Assembly (NCBI GenBank): GCA_014075275.1
Contig: CP046179.1
Span: 1,869,932 to 1,933,931, forward strand
DNA length: 64,000 nucleotides
Origin: Boseongicola sp.
Lineage (GTDB): Bacteria > Pseudomonadota > Alphaproteobacteria > Rhodobacterales > Rhodobacteraceae
Direction: 5' to 3'
The notes beneath the pieces are model-generated. The model ran no database searches, had not been told where the DNA came from, and saw nothing but the letters and a program-made list of their open reading frames with translations. The translations under genes were made by a program, and so were the position numbers. Positions 28,977-39,199 of the stretch are shown piece after piece. The number at the start of each line of letters is the position of its first letter. The stretch's first letter is position 1.

Positions 28977-31211
28977 TTATTCACCCTCGTACCGAAGGAA
29001 AATCACACTCAACGGGGGAATGGTGACTTTCGCCGACACCGGTTGTCCATGCCAACCTTCGGTGTCTGTCACGACTTCCCCGTAATTTCCGCGATTGCCG
29101 CCTCCGTAAATGGCCGCATCCGTATTCAACACTTCGCTCCATCGACCGGCTTCCGGTAAACCACACTGCCAATCGACCCGCTCGATTGGCGTGAAATTGC
29201 AGATCACCGCTACCGGCGCATCATCCGCACCCCCACGTCGCACCCAGACAAACGTGCTGTCTTCCGCCGCCCCGGCCTCGATCCAGTCAAACCCGTCCGG
29301 CTCACAATCCTTCAAGTGCAGCGCAGGTTCCCCGCGATAAAGCGTGTTCAGATCGCGCACCAATCGCTGCATCCCGCCGTGCTGATCATCGCCCAAACAA
29401 GCCCAGTCCAATTCCGCATCGTGGTTCCACTCCGCAGACTGTGCAAACTCCTGTCCCATGAACAACAGCTTCTTGCCGGGATGGCCCCACATGAACCCGT
29501 AATAAGCGCGCAGATTGGCAAACTTTTCCCACCGATCCCCCGGCATCTTGCCCAGCATACTGCCTTTGCCATGCACAACTTCGTCATGGCTGATTGGCAA
29601 AACAAAGTTCTCGCTAAAAGCGTAATGCAGACCAAAAGTCATCTGATCGTGGTGGTATTTCCGGTGGACGGGATCCTTCTTCACGTATTCCAACGTGTCG
29701 TTCATCCACCCCATACTCCACTTATAGCCGAACCCCAGACCGCCCGCGTCAACAGGGCGCGACACGCCAGGAAAACTGGTCGATTCCTCGGCAACCGTCA
29801 TGATCCCGTCGACCTTGCCATAGGTCACCGAATTCATCCGTTGCAAAACCTCGATAGCTTCGAAGTTCTCACGGCCACCATCCTTGTTCGGCACCCACTC
29901 GCCATCTTTACGGCTGTAGTCGCGGTATAACATCGAGGCCACCGCATCCACACGCAGCCCATCCACATGATACTCTTCCAGCCAGTAAAGCGCGTTTGAG
30001 ATCAAATAGTTGGAAACTTCCCGCCGCCCATAGTTGTAAATGAGCGTATTCCAATCCTGATGGAACCCCTCGCGCGGATCGGCGTGTTCATACAAAGCAG
30101 TGCCATCAAACCGACCCAACCCATGGGCATCAGTCGGAAAATGCCCCGGCACCCAATCCAGAAGCACCCCCAGCCCCTTCTGATGCGCCGCATCCACCAG
30201 ATCTCGAAACTCGTGCGGCGGGCCAAATCGCACAGTCGGTGCGAACATCCCCACCGGCTGGTATCCCCAAGACCCGTCAAACGGAAACTCGCTGACCGGC
30301 AGCAGTTCCAGATGGGTGAACCCCATCTCAACCGCGTAATCGACCAGTTCTTCCGCCATTTCCTTGTAACTAAGCGGTCGCCCACCATCGTCAACCTTGC
30401 GGCGCCACGACCCCAGATGCACTTCGTAAACGCTGATCGGCGCAGTTCGGGCATTCGACGCCCCACGCGCCGCCATCCAATCACCGTCGCCCCAACCGTA
30501 CCCGGCAATATCGCGCACAACGCTGGCATTCTCGGGTGGATGCTGACTGCCAAATCCCACGGGATCGGCCTTCAACGGCTGGGTCACGCCATCAATTCCG
30601 ACGATCTCATATTTATACCCCGTGCCTTCGCCAAGGCCCGGCACGAACGTCTCCCAAACCCCGGTAGACCCGCGCGATCGCATCGGATGCCGCCGCCCGT
30701 CCCAGACATTGAAATCTCCAACAACCGAAACCCGCTGCGCATTCGGTGCCCAAACCGCGAAATGCGTTCCCCGCGCGCCCTCGTGGTCGATCACATGGGC
30801 GCCCAGCACTTTCCAGATACGCTCATGCGTACCCTCGGCCAGCAAGTATTCGTCCATCTCGCCCATGACAGGACCGAAACGGAAGGCATCTTCCATCTCC
30901 CACGACCCGCCGGCATCATCTTCACCCACTAGTAAGTAAGGCTTTGTCCCAGGCACCTTGCCGCTGAAAACACCTCTCACATCCGGCACCGCCGCCAGTG
31001 CATGACGTTTCCCAGCAACCACAGCGAACAGGCGCACCGCGCCCGGATCAAACGCCGTCACAAACCGCGAGCGCCCAAATTTATGCGGACCAAGGACAGA
31101 AAACGGATCGTCGTGCTGACCGACAACGATGCGCCGGGCATCGTCGATGGAAATGGCTGTTTCGGCACCGTCCGGCGTCTGAGGCATCCCAATCCCTGTC
31201 ACTCTGCCCAT
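28977..31211 (-). CDS. glgB: 1,4-alpha-glucan branching enzyme GlgB
   Basis: A GH13/CBM48 enzyme of 744 residues. The CBM48 segment THFAVWAPNAQRVSVVGDFN precedes the catalytic barrel with VLLDWVPGHFPTDAHGL, GLRVDAVASMLYRDYSR (nucleophile Asp), TVAEESTSFPGVSRP (acid/base Glu) and LPISHDEVVHGKGSM. It makes the alpha-1,6 branches of glycogen. The first ATG at 31211 is used here; MPQTPDG at 31187 has a better aggg site about 6 nt upstream and may be the real start. Confidence 0.94.
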   Translation of the reverse strand: MGRVTGIGMPQTPDGAETAISIDDARRIVVGQHDDPFSVLGPHKFGRSRFVTAFDPGAVRLFAVVAGKRHALAAVPDVRGVFSGKVPGTKPYLLVGEDDAGGSWEMEDAFRFGPVMGEMDEYLLAEGTHERIWKVLGAHVIDHEGARGTHFAVWAPNAQRVSVVGDFNVWDGRRHPMRSRGSTGVWETFVPGLGEGTGYKYEIVGIDGVTQPLKADPVGFGSQHPPENASVVRDIAGYGWGDGDWMAARGASNARTAPISVYEVHLGSWRRKVDDGGRPLSYKEMAEELVDYAVEMGFTHLELLPVSEFPFDGSWGYQPVGMFAPTVRFGPPHEFRDLVDAAHQKGLGVLLDWVPGHFPTDAHGLGRFDGTALYEHADPREGFHQDWNTLIYNYGRREVSNYLISNALYWLEEYHVDGLRVDAVASMLYRDYSRKDGEWVPNKDGGRENFEAIEVLQRMNSVTYGKVDGIMTVAEESTSFPGVSRPVDAGGLGFGYKWSMGWMNDTLEYVKKDPVHRKYHHDQMTFGLHYAFSENFVLPISHDEVVHGKGSMLGKMPGDRWEKFANLRAYYGFMWGHPGKKLLFMGQEFAQSAEWNHDAELDWACLGDDQHGGMQRLVRDLNTLYRGEPALHLKDCEPDGFDWIEAGAAEDSTFVWVRRGGADDAPVAVICNFTPIERVDWQCGLPEAGRWSEVLNTDAAIYGGGNRGNYGEVVTDTEGWHGQPVSAKVTIPPLSVIFLRYEGE

Positions 31212-31227
31212 TTAGTCGGGCAGTTCA

Positions 31228-33618
31228 TTATTCAGCCGCGATATCCCGCAATGGCTTTGACGGAAGCGCGTCCCATATCTCAGCAGCATAACCACGAATG
31301 GTCCGGTCTGACGAGAACCAACCTGACCGCGCTGTATTCAGCGCCGCCATCCGCGCCCAGCGGGCCGGGTCACGGAATGCACCGTCGGCATCACGGGAAG
31401 CGCGCCAATAGTCGCTGAAATCTGACGCCACCAAAAAGTAATCCGGTCCTGCGATGTTATCCGCAATGCCCCGGAACCGGTCATGATCGCCATCAGCAAA
31501 AGTGCCGTTGCGCAACGCATCCAGCGCCCGCGCCAATCGCGGATCAGCCGCAATCGCTTTGCTGGCATGGCCATCGACCGCACGACGTCCATCCACTTCT
31601 TCAGACCTAAGCCCAAACAGAAAGAAGTTGTCCTCGCCCACATGCTCGCGGATTTCCACGTTCGCACCATCCAGCGTGCCAATCGTTAGCGCGCCATTCA
31701 TCGCAAATTTCATATTGCCGGTGCCCGAGGCCTCTTTGCCCGCCGTCGAAATCTGTTCAGACAAATCCGCTGCCGGGATCAACCGCTCGGCCAGCGTCAC
31801 GTTATAGTTTGCGGGGTACACCACCTTCAGCCATTTCGACGTCACCGGATCATCATTCACTACCCGGGCAACCGAATTGATCAGATAGATGATGTCCTTG
31901 GCAAACCCATACCCGGGCGCCGCTTTGCCGCCGAAGATCTTGACCCGTGGTGTCCAGTTCCCATTCGGATTGTCGCGCATCTCCTGCCACAGCGCGATGG
32001 CTTCCAGAATGTTCAGATGCTGACGCTTGTATTCGTGAATACGCTTGATCTGCACATCGAACATGGCCTCAGGATCAACCTGAACACCCATCTCAGACGC
32101 GATCCAATTCGACAGCTCAGCCTTGTTTCCCCGCTTGGCCGCGCCAAAACGATCCAGGAACCCGGCGTCATCCACATGTGGTTCAAGCTGTTGAAGTTCC
32201 TCGGCATTCCCGATCCAACCGTCGCCGATCGTCTCGGAAATCAAGCCAGACAAGCGTGGGTTACAGGTTTTTAGCCATCGTCGCGGCGTAACCCCGTTTG
32301 TGCGGTTCACAATCCGTTCCGGGTGCACCTGATGCAGATCGCGGAAGACGGTTTTCTTCATCAATTCCGTATGCAGCGCCGAAACACCGTTCACTTTCGA
32401 CGCCATGATAAAGCTCAATTCGCCCATCTTGACCTGGCCGTGTTCACGGATCGACACGCCGGGATATTGCGCCTTGTGCGCCTTATCAATGTCGTCAATC
32501 AGCCCAAGGTGACGCGGCAAAAGATACCCCATTAACCCGTCCGACCAACGCTCTAACGCTTCAGGCAGCAACGTGTGGTTCGTGTAGTTCAGACACCCGC
32601 GCGCCGTCTCAATCGCATCTGCCAGCGGCATCTTACGCTCGTCATGCAGCAGTCGGACCAATTCGGGGCCCGCAATCGCCGGATGGGTGTCGTTCAACTG
32701 GATCGCGACTTTCTTCGGCAGATCACGCAGATCCGAATGCTCAGATTCAAACCGTCGCAAAATATCGCGCAGCGAGGCTGCCGTGAAGAAATATTCCTGC
32801 TTCAGGCGCAGCGTCTTACCGCCGTCCGTCGTGTCATCGGGATACAAAACCCGGCTGATTGTCCGTGCCAGCGCCTCAGGCTCTGCCGCCCCTGCATAGT
32901 CGCCACGGTTGAACCGCTCCAAGTCCAACAACTTCTTCGGCAATGCCCCCCAAAGTCGCAGTGTATTGCCCCAGTTCCCCTGCCAGCCGATCACCGGCGT
33001 GTCGAAACCTTGCGCGATCACCGCCTCGTGCGGACGCCAGACAAAACGGCCGCCCTCGTGGCGCACTTCGCCGCCGAAACCAACCTCATAGGCCGCCTCA
33101 GGGCGCTCAAATTCCCAGACATGCTCTTGATTCAGCCAGTCTTCAGGCTCTTCCACCTGCCGACCATCTTCGAACCGCTGCCGGAACAACCCGTGTTCAT
33201 AGCGAATGCCATAGCCATAGGCCGGGATACCCAGCGTCGACAGGCTTTCCAGAAAACACGCCGCCAACCGGCCCAACCCGCCATTGCCCAGCGCCGCATC
33301 CGGCTCATCATGCACGACCTGATCAAACGGCAAGCCAAGGTCATCAAAAACCGCCTTCGCCTCGTCCAGAACGCCGGTGTTGACCATCGCGTCTTCCAAC
33401 AGACGCCCGATCAAAAACTCCATGGAAAGGTAGTAAACACGCTTAGCGCCCGCGCGATACGTCGCGCGCGTCGAGTCAAACCACGGATCCACAATCCGGT
33501 CACGCACGGCCAATGACAGGGCCACACGCCAATCATAGATCGTCGCATGTTCCGCATCTTTGCCAATGGCATATTTCAGGTGGCCCAGAATATCGGCCTT
33601 CAAAGCGTCGCGTGACAT
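31228..33618 (-). CDS. glgP: Glycogen phosphorylase GlgP
   Basis: A 796-residue GT35 enzyme that releases glucose-1-phosphate from glycogen. The pyridoxal-phosphate lysine lies in the signature EASGTGNMKFAMNGAL near residue 640, and NGGLGRLAACFLESL near residue 110 is also typical. The start is ATG at 33616-33618, preceded by aagg; TTG at 33622-33624 would add two residues. It is the first gene of the operon glgP-glgB-glgC-glgA-glgX-pgm. The 94-bp gap to the MFS gene should hold the promoter, though I see no clear -35/-10 pair. Confidence 0.95.
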   Translation of the reverse strand: MSRDALKADILGHLKYAIGKDAEHATIYDWRVALSLAVRDRIVDPWFDSTRATYRAGAKRVYYLSMEFLIGRLLEDAMVNTGVLDEAKAVFDDLGLPFDQVVHDEPDAALGNGGLGRLAACFLESLSTLGIPAYGYGIRYEHGLFRQRFEDGRQVEEPEDWLNQEHVWEFERPEAAYEVGFGGEVRHEGGRFVWRPHEAVIAQGFDTPVIGWQGNWGNTLRLWGALPKKLLDLERFNRGDYAGAAEPEALARTISRVLYPDDTTDGGKTLRLKQEYFFTAASLRDILRRFESEHSDLRDLPKKVAIQLNDTHPAIAGPELVRLLHDERKMPLADAIETARGCLNYTNHTLLPEALERWSDGLMGYLLPRHLGLIDDIDKAHKAQYPGVSIREHGQVKMGELSFIMASKVNGVSALHTELMKKTVFRDLHQVHPERIVNRTNGVTPRRWLKTCNPRLSGLISETIGDGWIGNAEELQQLEPHVDDAGFLDRFGAAKRGNKAELSNWIASEMGVQVDPEAMFDVQIKRIHEYKRQHLNILEAIALWQEMRDNPNGNWTPRVKIFGGKAAPGYGFAKDIIYLINSVARVVNDDPVTSKWLKVVYPANYNVTLAERLIPAADLSEQISTAGKEASGTGNMKFAMNGALTIGTLDGANVEIREHVGEDNFFLFGLRSEEVDGRRAVDGHASKAIAADPRLARALDALRNGTFADGDHDRFRGIADNIAGPDYFLVASDFSDYWRASRDADGAFRDPARWARMAALNTARSGWFSSDRTIRGYAAEIWDALPSKPLRDIAAE

Positions 33619-33712
33619 CGTCAAACCTTACAATCGGCGGACAACCCACCGCCGTTAGCGTTAACTTTTCATGTATCGAACTTGCGGCAGTAAATGCAAC
33701 AACCACCTGAGT

Positions 33713-34897
33713 CTATAGACGCATTCTCTTAACGACGTGCCATAACAGCAGAAAGCCCGAAACTGACGCTGCGACACAGCCCCAGAACTGGAAATAACGT
33801 CCAACTTCGGGCACCGGCACTACACCGGGCGACAAACACATCACGATGGCCCCCGCACTCAGCAGCAAAACGATGTAGGACTTCATGCGTCCCGCCGTCT
33901 GTTCGGTGCTGGCGCGCAACACACAGGCATCGACCGAGATATGAGTCAGCCAGACAAAGAACCCCATCAAACCATGCAGCAAAACTAACACCGGAACGGT
34001 TGTTGCTACGCCCAACACCGCAGTCGCCAATCCCGCAAACCCCGATGTCACGAACAGAAACCAGTTGCGTTGCAAAATCGCCAATCCAAGGCTCATCACT
34101 CCGGCGGCCACCATCCCTCCAACCGGCCATGCCGCATCCACCAATCCGAACACATCGCTTCCGTGTCCAAGGTCATTGCGGATAAGGCCGGACAGCACCG
34201 CATTCGAAAGCTGCCCAACCGGCAAAACTACCAGCGCCAACAGCGCAGCGACCCGAATCTCCGGGTTCGTTCGAAAAGTCCGAAAACCCACTGACAATTC
34301 CGCCAGATAGGTCAATGGCTTCGGGCCGCCCGCCGATTTGATCGCTACGGCCAGGTATCGCGCCGCAAATATTACACCGAACGACGTCAATGCAGATCCG
34401 GCAAAACCAGCGAATGCACCAAAAGCATGGATGACCCAACCCGCCGCTATCGTCCCAACTGTCGTCGCCAATAGATGCGTGGTGCGCAGCCGGGCCAACA
34501 GCACCATAACCTCGGCGTCCTCCGCATTCGCACGGATCAACGCGTCATGCGCCAGCTGATACAAAAGGCGCAATAACTGCGCCCCAAAGGCCACCGCAAA
34601 GAACAAAAGCGGGGTTGTCCAACCAAAGGCCAACGCTGCTCCACCGCCCAGCATAACGCCCGCAACCCCTAAATGTGCTAACGCTGCGATTACCCGGCGA
34701 TCCTTACGGTCAACAATAGTCCCGAGCAGAGGGCCGCCCAGCATATTGGCCAGCATTGCAAGAATGAAAACCTGCCCCACCACGGCTACTTCGCCGGTCA
34801 CAACTAACGTCGTCCAGCCTATGCACACCAGATAGGATCCGCGCGACAAACCCGCGAAAACCTCCATGATGAATAGCCAAAGATGGTTACTGCGCAT
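33713..34897 (-). CDS. Major facilitator superfamily transporter
   Basis: A 394-residue protein with about twelve hydrophobic segments and the MFS loop 2-3 motif LLGTIVDRKDRRVIAALAH near residue 55. The pattern GPLLGTIVDRKDRR resembles drug/enterobactin-exporter-like MFS members (MFS_3 type). Substrate unknown. The start is ATG at 34895-34897; the TTG at 34909 would add four residues. It lies 33 bp downstream of... the glpK end on the same strand, so it may be read with the glp genes, but glycerol transport is not implied because the sequence is not GlpF-like. Confidence 0.8.
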   Translation of the reverse strand: MRSNHLWLFIMEVFAGLSRGSYLVCIGWTTLVVTGEVAVVGQVFILAMLANMLGGPLLGTIVDRKDRRVIAALAHLGVAGVMLGGGAALAFGWTTPLLFFAVAFGAQLLRLLYQLAHDALIRANAEDAEVMVLLARLRTTHLLATTVGTIAAGWVIHAFGAFAGFAGSALTSFGVIFAARYLAVAIKSAGGPKPLTYLAELSVGFRTFRTNPEIRVAALLALVVLPVGQLSNAVLSGLIRNDLGHGSDVFGLVDAAWPVGGMVAAGVMSLGLAILQRNWFLFVTSGFAGLATAVLGVATTVPVLVLLHGLMGFFVWLTHISVDACVLRASTEQTAGRMKSYIVLLLSAGAIVMCLSPGVVPVPEVGRYFQFWGCVAASVSGFLLLWHVVKRMRL

Positions 34898-34929
34898 TGG
34901 GCCGCCCAATCAGCGGCCTTCAGCGTCCG

Positions 34930-36414
34930 CTAGACACTCATAGTCGCAGCCACGGCCTTTTTCCACAGATCGTATTTGGCCGCGCGATCCGCCTCATCCA
35001 TTGCAGGCTCGAACCTTGTCTCAAGCGCCCAGTTTTTGGCGAACCCTTGTTGATCGGGGTAAATACCCGCTCGCATTCCGGCCAACCAGGCCGCACCCAA
35101 GGCCGTCGTCTCCTGCACTTCGGGTCGATCCACCGGCGCACCGATGATGTCGCTCAAAAACTGCATGGTCCAATCGCTGGCCGACATGCCGCCATCAACC
35201 CGCAATGTCCCCTTCAACTCACCTGGCGCGTCTGCCGTCATCGCTTCCAGCAAATCCCGCGTCTGATAACCAACGCTTTCCAGTGCCGCCCGCGCTAGCT
35301 CCTCCGGGCCTGAGTTTCGCGTCAAACCAAACACCGCACCCCGGCTCTCCGGGCTCCAATAAGGTGCGCCCAATCCCGTAAACGCTGGCACCAACACCAC
35401 CGATTGCGCTGGATCTGCCTTTTCTGCCAAAGGCTGCGTCTCCGGTGCTTCGCGAATGATCTTCAACCCATCCCGCAACCACTGGACAACCGCGCCCGCA
35501 ATAAAGATCGAACCCTCCAGCGCATAGGTCGGCTTCCCGTCCAGCTGATAGGCCACCGTCGTCAGCAATCGGTTCTGCGACCGGATCGGCGTATCGCCCG
35601 TATTCAATAGCGCAAAACAGCCAGTGCCATAGGTCGATTTCATCATCCCAGGCTCAAAACACGCCTGCCCTACGGTCGCCGCCTGCTGATCGCCCGCAAC
35701 GCCCAAAATTGGGATCTCGCGCCCGAACAGATCGGCCCGCGCCATCCCGAAATCAGCCGCCGAGTCATTTACTTCCGGCAACATCTCCATCGGCACGCCC
35801 AAAAGCTCGCAAATCGTGCTGGACCATCCGCCTTTTCGTATGTCGTACAGCATCGTCCGGCAGGCGTTTGTGGCATCCGTCACATGGGCCGCGCCGCCGG
35901 TCAGCCGCCAAATGATGTAAGTATCCACCGTCCCGAACAGCAATTCACCCTTTGCCGCCCGTTCGCGCGATCCCGGATTCTGGTCCAATATCCACTTCAG
36001 CTTGGTCGAACTGAAATAAGGATCAAACAGCAGCCCGGTCTTCGCCGTGATCGTCTCTTCATGCCCCGCGGCAACCATCTCGGCGCAATACTCCGCCGTG
36101 CGCCGATCCTGCCAGACAATCGCGTTGTGCAACGGCTCGCCCGTCACCTTGTCCCACACCAACGTCGTTTCCCGCTGGTTGGTAATCCCAATGGCCGCAA
36201 TGTCGTCCGCCGAAATCCCGGTCTTTTCGATCACAGCCCGACATGTTGCCGCCACCGTCGACCACAGATCCGAAGGGTCATGCTCAACCCAACCACTGGC
36301 CGGGTAATGCTGCGGAAACTCTTCCTGCGCCATTCCGACGATCTTCATTGCATCGTCAAACAAAATGGCACGGCTTGACGTCGTGCCCTGATCAATCGCC
36401 ATGACGTAACGCAT
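34930..36414 (-). CDS. glpK: Glycerol kinase GlpK
   Basis: A 494-residue FGGY-family kinase forming sn-glycerol-3-phosphate from glycerol. The N-terminal phosphate loop [15 protein letters not shown] is near residue 6; [20 protein letters not shown] and [18 protein letters not shown] are conserved family blocks. ATG at 36412-36414. It follows glpD by 40 bp on the same strand, so glpD-glpK form an operon controlled by the divergent GlpR. Confidence 0.96.
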   Translation of the reverse strand: MRYVMAIDQGTTSSRAILFDDAMKIVGMAQEEFPQHYPASGWVEHDPSDLWSTVAATCRAVIEKTGISADDIAAIGITNQRETTLVWDKVTGEPLHNAIVWQDRRTAEYCAEMVAAGHEETITAKTGLLFDPYFSSTKLKWILDQNPGSRERAAKGELLFGTVDTYIIWRLTGGAAHVTDATNACRTMLYDIRKGGWSSTICELLGVPMEMLPEVNDSAADFGMARADLFGREIPILGVAGDQQAATVGQACFEPGMMKSTYGTGCFALLNTGDTPIRSQNRLLTTVAYQLDGKPTYALEGSIFIAGAVVQWLRDGLKIIREAPETQPLAEKADPAQSVVLVPAFTGLGAPYWSPESRGAVFGLTRNSGPEELARAALESVGYQTRDLLEAMTADAPGELKGTLRVDGGMSASDWTMQFLSDIIGAPVDRPEVQETTALGAAWLAGMRAGIYPDQQGFAKNWALETRFEPAMDEADRAAKYDLWKKAVAATMSV

Positions 36415-36454
36415 GGGGCTTCTCCCTGATGTCTTTTCTTTTGTTCTAGCGCGC

Positions 36455-38026
36455 CTAAGACGCCGCTTCCACCTGTCGGCCAGTCATCCACGCATCCAGC
36501 GCCTCAATCTCGGCCTCATCCATCCGCAATCCCAGCTTTGACCGCCGCCAGACCACATCCTCGGCCCGACGCGCATATTCCTTCTCCATAAGCCAGATTA
36601 CTTCGGCTTCGGTTAAAGTCGCGCCAAAGTTCCGGCCTAAATCTTCCGGGGTCTCAGCCGCCCCCATCAATTCGCTTGCCTCGCTGCCATAGGCCCGCAC
36701 TAAACGGCGGGCCCAACGGTCGCCCAGAAACGGGTGGGCAGCCACCAAATCAGCCACCAAGGCCTCAAACCCATCCACCAGAAAGTCCCCGCCAGGCAAA
36801 GCCACCCCGGCCGTCCACTCATCACCCATCTCATCGAAATGCACCGCCAGCTTCTTCAATGCACCTTCTGCCAGCTTGCGATAGGTGGTGATCTTACCGC
36901 CAAACACGCTGAGCATCGGCGCACCGTTGTCATCCACCGACAACACATAATCCCGCGTCGCCGCTGTCGCCGATTTCGCACCATCATCATACAAGGGCCG
37001 CACCCCGGAATAGGTCCAGACCACATCTTCTGTGCCGATATCCTGTTTGAAATACTGGTTTGCAAAGGCCAACAAATAGTCCCGCTCTTCATCGGTGCAG
37101 GCCGCATCCGAAGGGTTCCCGTGATACTCCTTATCCGTCGTCCCGATCAGCGTGAAATCCGTCTCATAAGGAATCGCAAAAATGATCCGCCCATCTTCGC
37201 CCTGAAAGAAATAGCACTTCCCATGGTCGAACAGGCTTTTCGTGACAATGTGGCTTCCCTGAACCAACCGAATACCTTCAGATGAATTCAGCCGCGCAAT
37301 CCCCTTCACCACGTCCTCAACCCAAGGCCCGCCCGCGTTCACAATCGCCCGCGCCATATGAATGGCTTGCGCGCCGCCTTCCGTTTCGGTCGTGATCTTC
37401 CACAAGTCCCCGTCACGTTCGGCTGAAACGACCTTGGTGCGCACCAATATCGTCGCGCCATGTTCCTCGGCGTCGCGTGCGTTCAACACAACCAGCCGGG
37501 CATCCTCGACCCAGCAATCCGAATACTCATATGCATACTGAAACCGATCCTCGATTGGCTCTCCCGCCGGGTCGATAGCCAGGTTCAACGTCTTCGTTCC
37601 CGGCAAAATCTTCCGCCCGCCCAGATTGTCATACAGGAACAGCCCCAGCCGGATCATCCACCCCGGCCGCCGCCCCTTCATCCAGGGCATCACCGTCTGC
37701 AATAGTTTCGCCGCCGGAGTCGTGGTCTCAAACCGCATGTCCTTGTGATAGGGCAGTACAAACCGCATCGGCCACGAGATATGGGGCATCGCCGTTAGCA
37801 ATGTCTCGCGCTCTTTCAGCGCTTTGCGGACCAGATCAATCTCAAAATACTCTAGATACCGCAGGCCGCCATGAAACAGTTTGGTCGAGGCAGAAGACGT
37901 CGCAGACGCCAGATCGTTCATCTCGGCCAAGGTTACCTGCAAGCCACGGCCTTGAGCATCCCGCGCAATCCCGGTGCCATTGATCCCGCCACCAATGATA
38001 AAAAGGTCGCTCACCTGTTCGGTCAT
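36455..38026 (-). CDS. glpD: Aerobic glycerol-3-phosphate dehydrogenase GlpD
   Basis: A 523-residue FAD enzyme oxidising glycerol-3-phosphate to dihydroxyacetone phosphate and passing electrons to quinone at the inner membrane. The FAD dinucleotide fold is [20 protein letters not shown] at residues 9-28, followed by [19 protein letters not shown] and the substrate region [13 protein letters not shown]. It diverges from glpR and precedes glpK, consistent with glycerol-inducible control. Confidence 0.95.
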   Translation of the reverse strand: MTEQVSDLFIIGGGINGTGIARDAQGRGLQVTLAEMNDLASATSSASTKLFHGGLRYLEYFEIDLVRKALKERETLLTAMPHISWPMRFVLPYHKDMRFETTTPAAKLLQTVMPWMKGRRPGWMIRLGLFLYDNLGGRKILPGTKTLNLAIDPAGEPIEDRFQYAYEYSDCWVEDARLVVLNARDAEEHGATILVRTKVVSAERDGDLWKITTETEGGAQAIHMARAIVNAGGPWVEDVVKGIARLNSSEGIRLVQGSHIVTKSLFDHGKCYFFQGEDGRIIFAIPYETDFTLIGTTDKEYHGNPSDAACTDEERDYLLAFANQYFKQDIGTEDVVWTYSGVRPLYDDGAKSATAATRDYVLSVDDNGAPMLSVFGGKITTYRKLAEGALKKLAVHFDEMGDEWTAGVALPGGDFLVDGFEALVADLVAAHPFLGDRWARRLVRAYGSEASELMGAAETPEDLGRNFGATLTEAEVIWLMEKEYARRAEDVVWRRSKLGLRMDEAEIEALDAWMTGRQVEAAS

Positions 38027-38040
38027 CGCCTAGGTCCTAA

Positions 38041-38205
38041 TATAGAAAGTTCGTTTGAAGATCGGTATTTTCTTTTCGCTCACATTCTCTCAAATCCAAC
38101 CTATCCATACAATTGCAAAAAACCACTCAATTACTGCGGCAATCAGCGCAAGTGGCGAACACCCAACCCAATAGACAGCCCTAAAATGTTCGTTATATTC
38201 GCCTA
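38041..38205. promoter_or_regulatory. glpD/glpR intergenic region with GlpR-like half-sites
   Basis: The 208-bp divergent gap contains several TTCG-type half-sites expected for a DeoR-family GlpR operator: aagttcgtttg at 38048-38058, ttttcgctcac near 38072-38083 and aatgttcgttata at about 38184-38196. The last matches the half-operator WATGTTCGWT known for enterobacterial GlpR. The binding claim is by analogy only. Confidence 0.4.
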
Positions 38206-38234
38206 GAAACCAACCCGAACACGACACCCACATC

Positions 38235-38993
38235 ATGCCCGAAAACATCCGCCTCGGCCAAATCCTCGACCTCGTCCGCCGCGACGGCAAGGTCACCACT
38301 GATTCGCTCGCCCAAACCTTCGATGTGACGGTTCAAACCGCCCGCCGCGACCTTGCCGCCCTCTGCGACACCGGCCAACTCACCCGCGTCTATGGCGGCG
38401 CGGTCCTGCCATCGGGCACCCGCAACATCGGCCACCACGACCGCCAGACCCTCCACGCCGAAGCCAAAACCGCCATGGCCCAACTCATTGCCGCCCGTAT
38501 CCCGAACGGAGCCTCCGTCTTCCTCGACATCGGCACCACGCTAGAATCCGTCGCTGAAGCGCTCAGAAACCACCAGAACCTCATGGTCATCACCAACAAC
38601 CTCCACGTCGGTAACATCCTCGCTTACGCACCGGGCATCGACGTCATCCTGACCGGCGGCCTTTTGCGCCCTGCCGACGGCGGCCTCGTAGGCGAAGTCA
38701 CCGCCGAATTCGTCCAACAATTCCGCCCCGACTACGCCCTCCTCGGCGCATCGGCCCTCAGCGCAGACGGTGACGCCCTTGATTTCGACTTCCGCGAAGT
38801 CCGCGTTGCGCAGGCCGTCAAAAAACGCGCCCACCAGTCGATCCTCATGGCCGACTCCTCCAAATTCACCCGCTCCGCCCCGGTCTGCATCGCCCAGATC
38901 GCCGACTTCAATACCTTCGTCACCGACGCCCAGCCCCCCGACACCGTCCAATCTGCCTGCCGCGAAACAGGCTGCAAAATCCTCACCCCTTGA
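38235..38993 (+). CDS. glpR: DeoR-family transcriptional repressor GlpR
   Basis: A 252-residue DeoR repressor. The HTH lies at residues 3-57 (RLGQILDLVRRDGKVTTDSL, QTARRDLAALCDTGQLTRVY with the diagnostic GG after it). The C-terminal sugar-phosphate sensor domain contains FLDIGTTLESVAEAL and NNLHVGNILA. Its position opposite glpD-glpK identifies it as GlpR, releasing DNA on binding glycerol-3-phosphate (family knowledge). ATG at 38235. Copy D of the hairpin element lies immediately downstream. Confidence 0.9.
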   Translation: MPENIRLGQILDLVRRDGKVTTDSLAQTFDVTVQTARRDLAALCDTGQLTRVYGGAVLPSGTRNIGHHDRQTLHAEAKTAMAQLIAARIPNGASVFLDIGTTLESVAEALRNHQNLMVITNNLHVGNILAYAPGIDVILTGGLLRPADGGLVGEVTAEFVQQFRPDYALLGASALSADGDALDFDFREVRVAQAVKKRAHQSILMADSSKFTRSAPVCIAQIADFNTFVTDAQPPDTVQSACRETGCKILTP

Positions 38994-38995
38994 TC

Positions 38996-39134
38996 TTCTT
39001 CTGATCAGAAATACTCCCGCCTCAAGCGTTGCCTGCAACGCTGACCCGGCAGGCAATTGTTTTCAATTGCCGAAAGGGGAGGCACCGCGACGCGCCGAAG
39101 GCGCGGCGCAAAACATCGAATGCGCCAGAGGCGC
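38996..39134 (+). repeat. Intergenic leader-plus-hairpin element, copy D, with four hairpins
   Basis: The leader cttcttctgatcagaaatac (dyad ttctgatcagaa at 38999-39010) is followed by four separate perfect hairpins: agcgttgc / gcaacgct (39025-39042), ggcaattg / caattgcc with tttt loop (39052-39071), cgcgcc / ggcgcg with gaa loop (39091-39105) and gcgcc / ggcgc with aga loop (39122-39134). It fills the gap between glpR and the metallo-hydrolase gene. This is the longest of four such sites in the window. Confidence 0.65.
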
Positions 39135-39199
39135 TCCTTTCAACGTCCCTTTGCCAGTTCTCAATCCCGCGCTAGGTTCATGCCTGAAAGGACCAACAC

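Noticed and set aside
32575-33516. 313-codon open frame on the plus strand
   Set aside because: Antisense to glgP with no recognisable domain.
39091-39134. CRISPR-like array of short repeats
   Set aside because: Each hairpin has a different sequence, with no repeated unit or regular spacers; they are separate inverted repeats.
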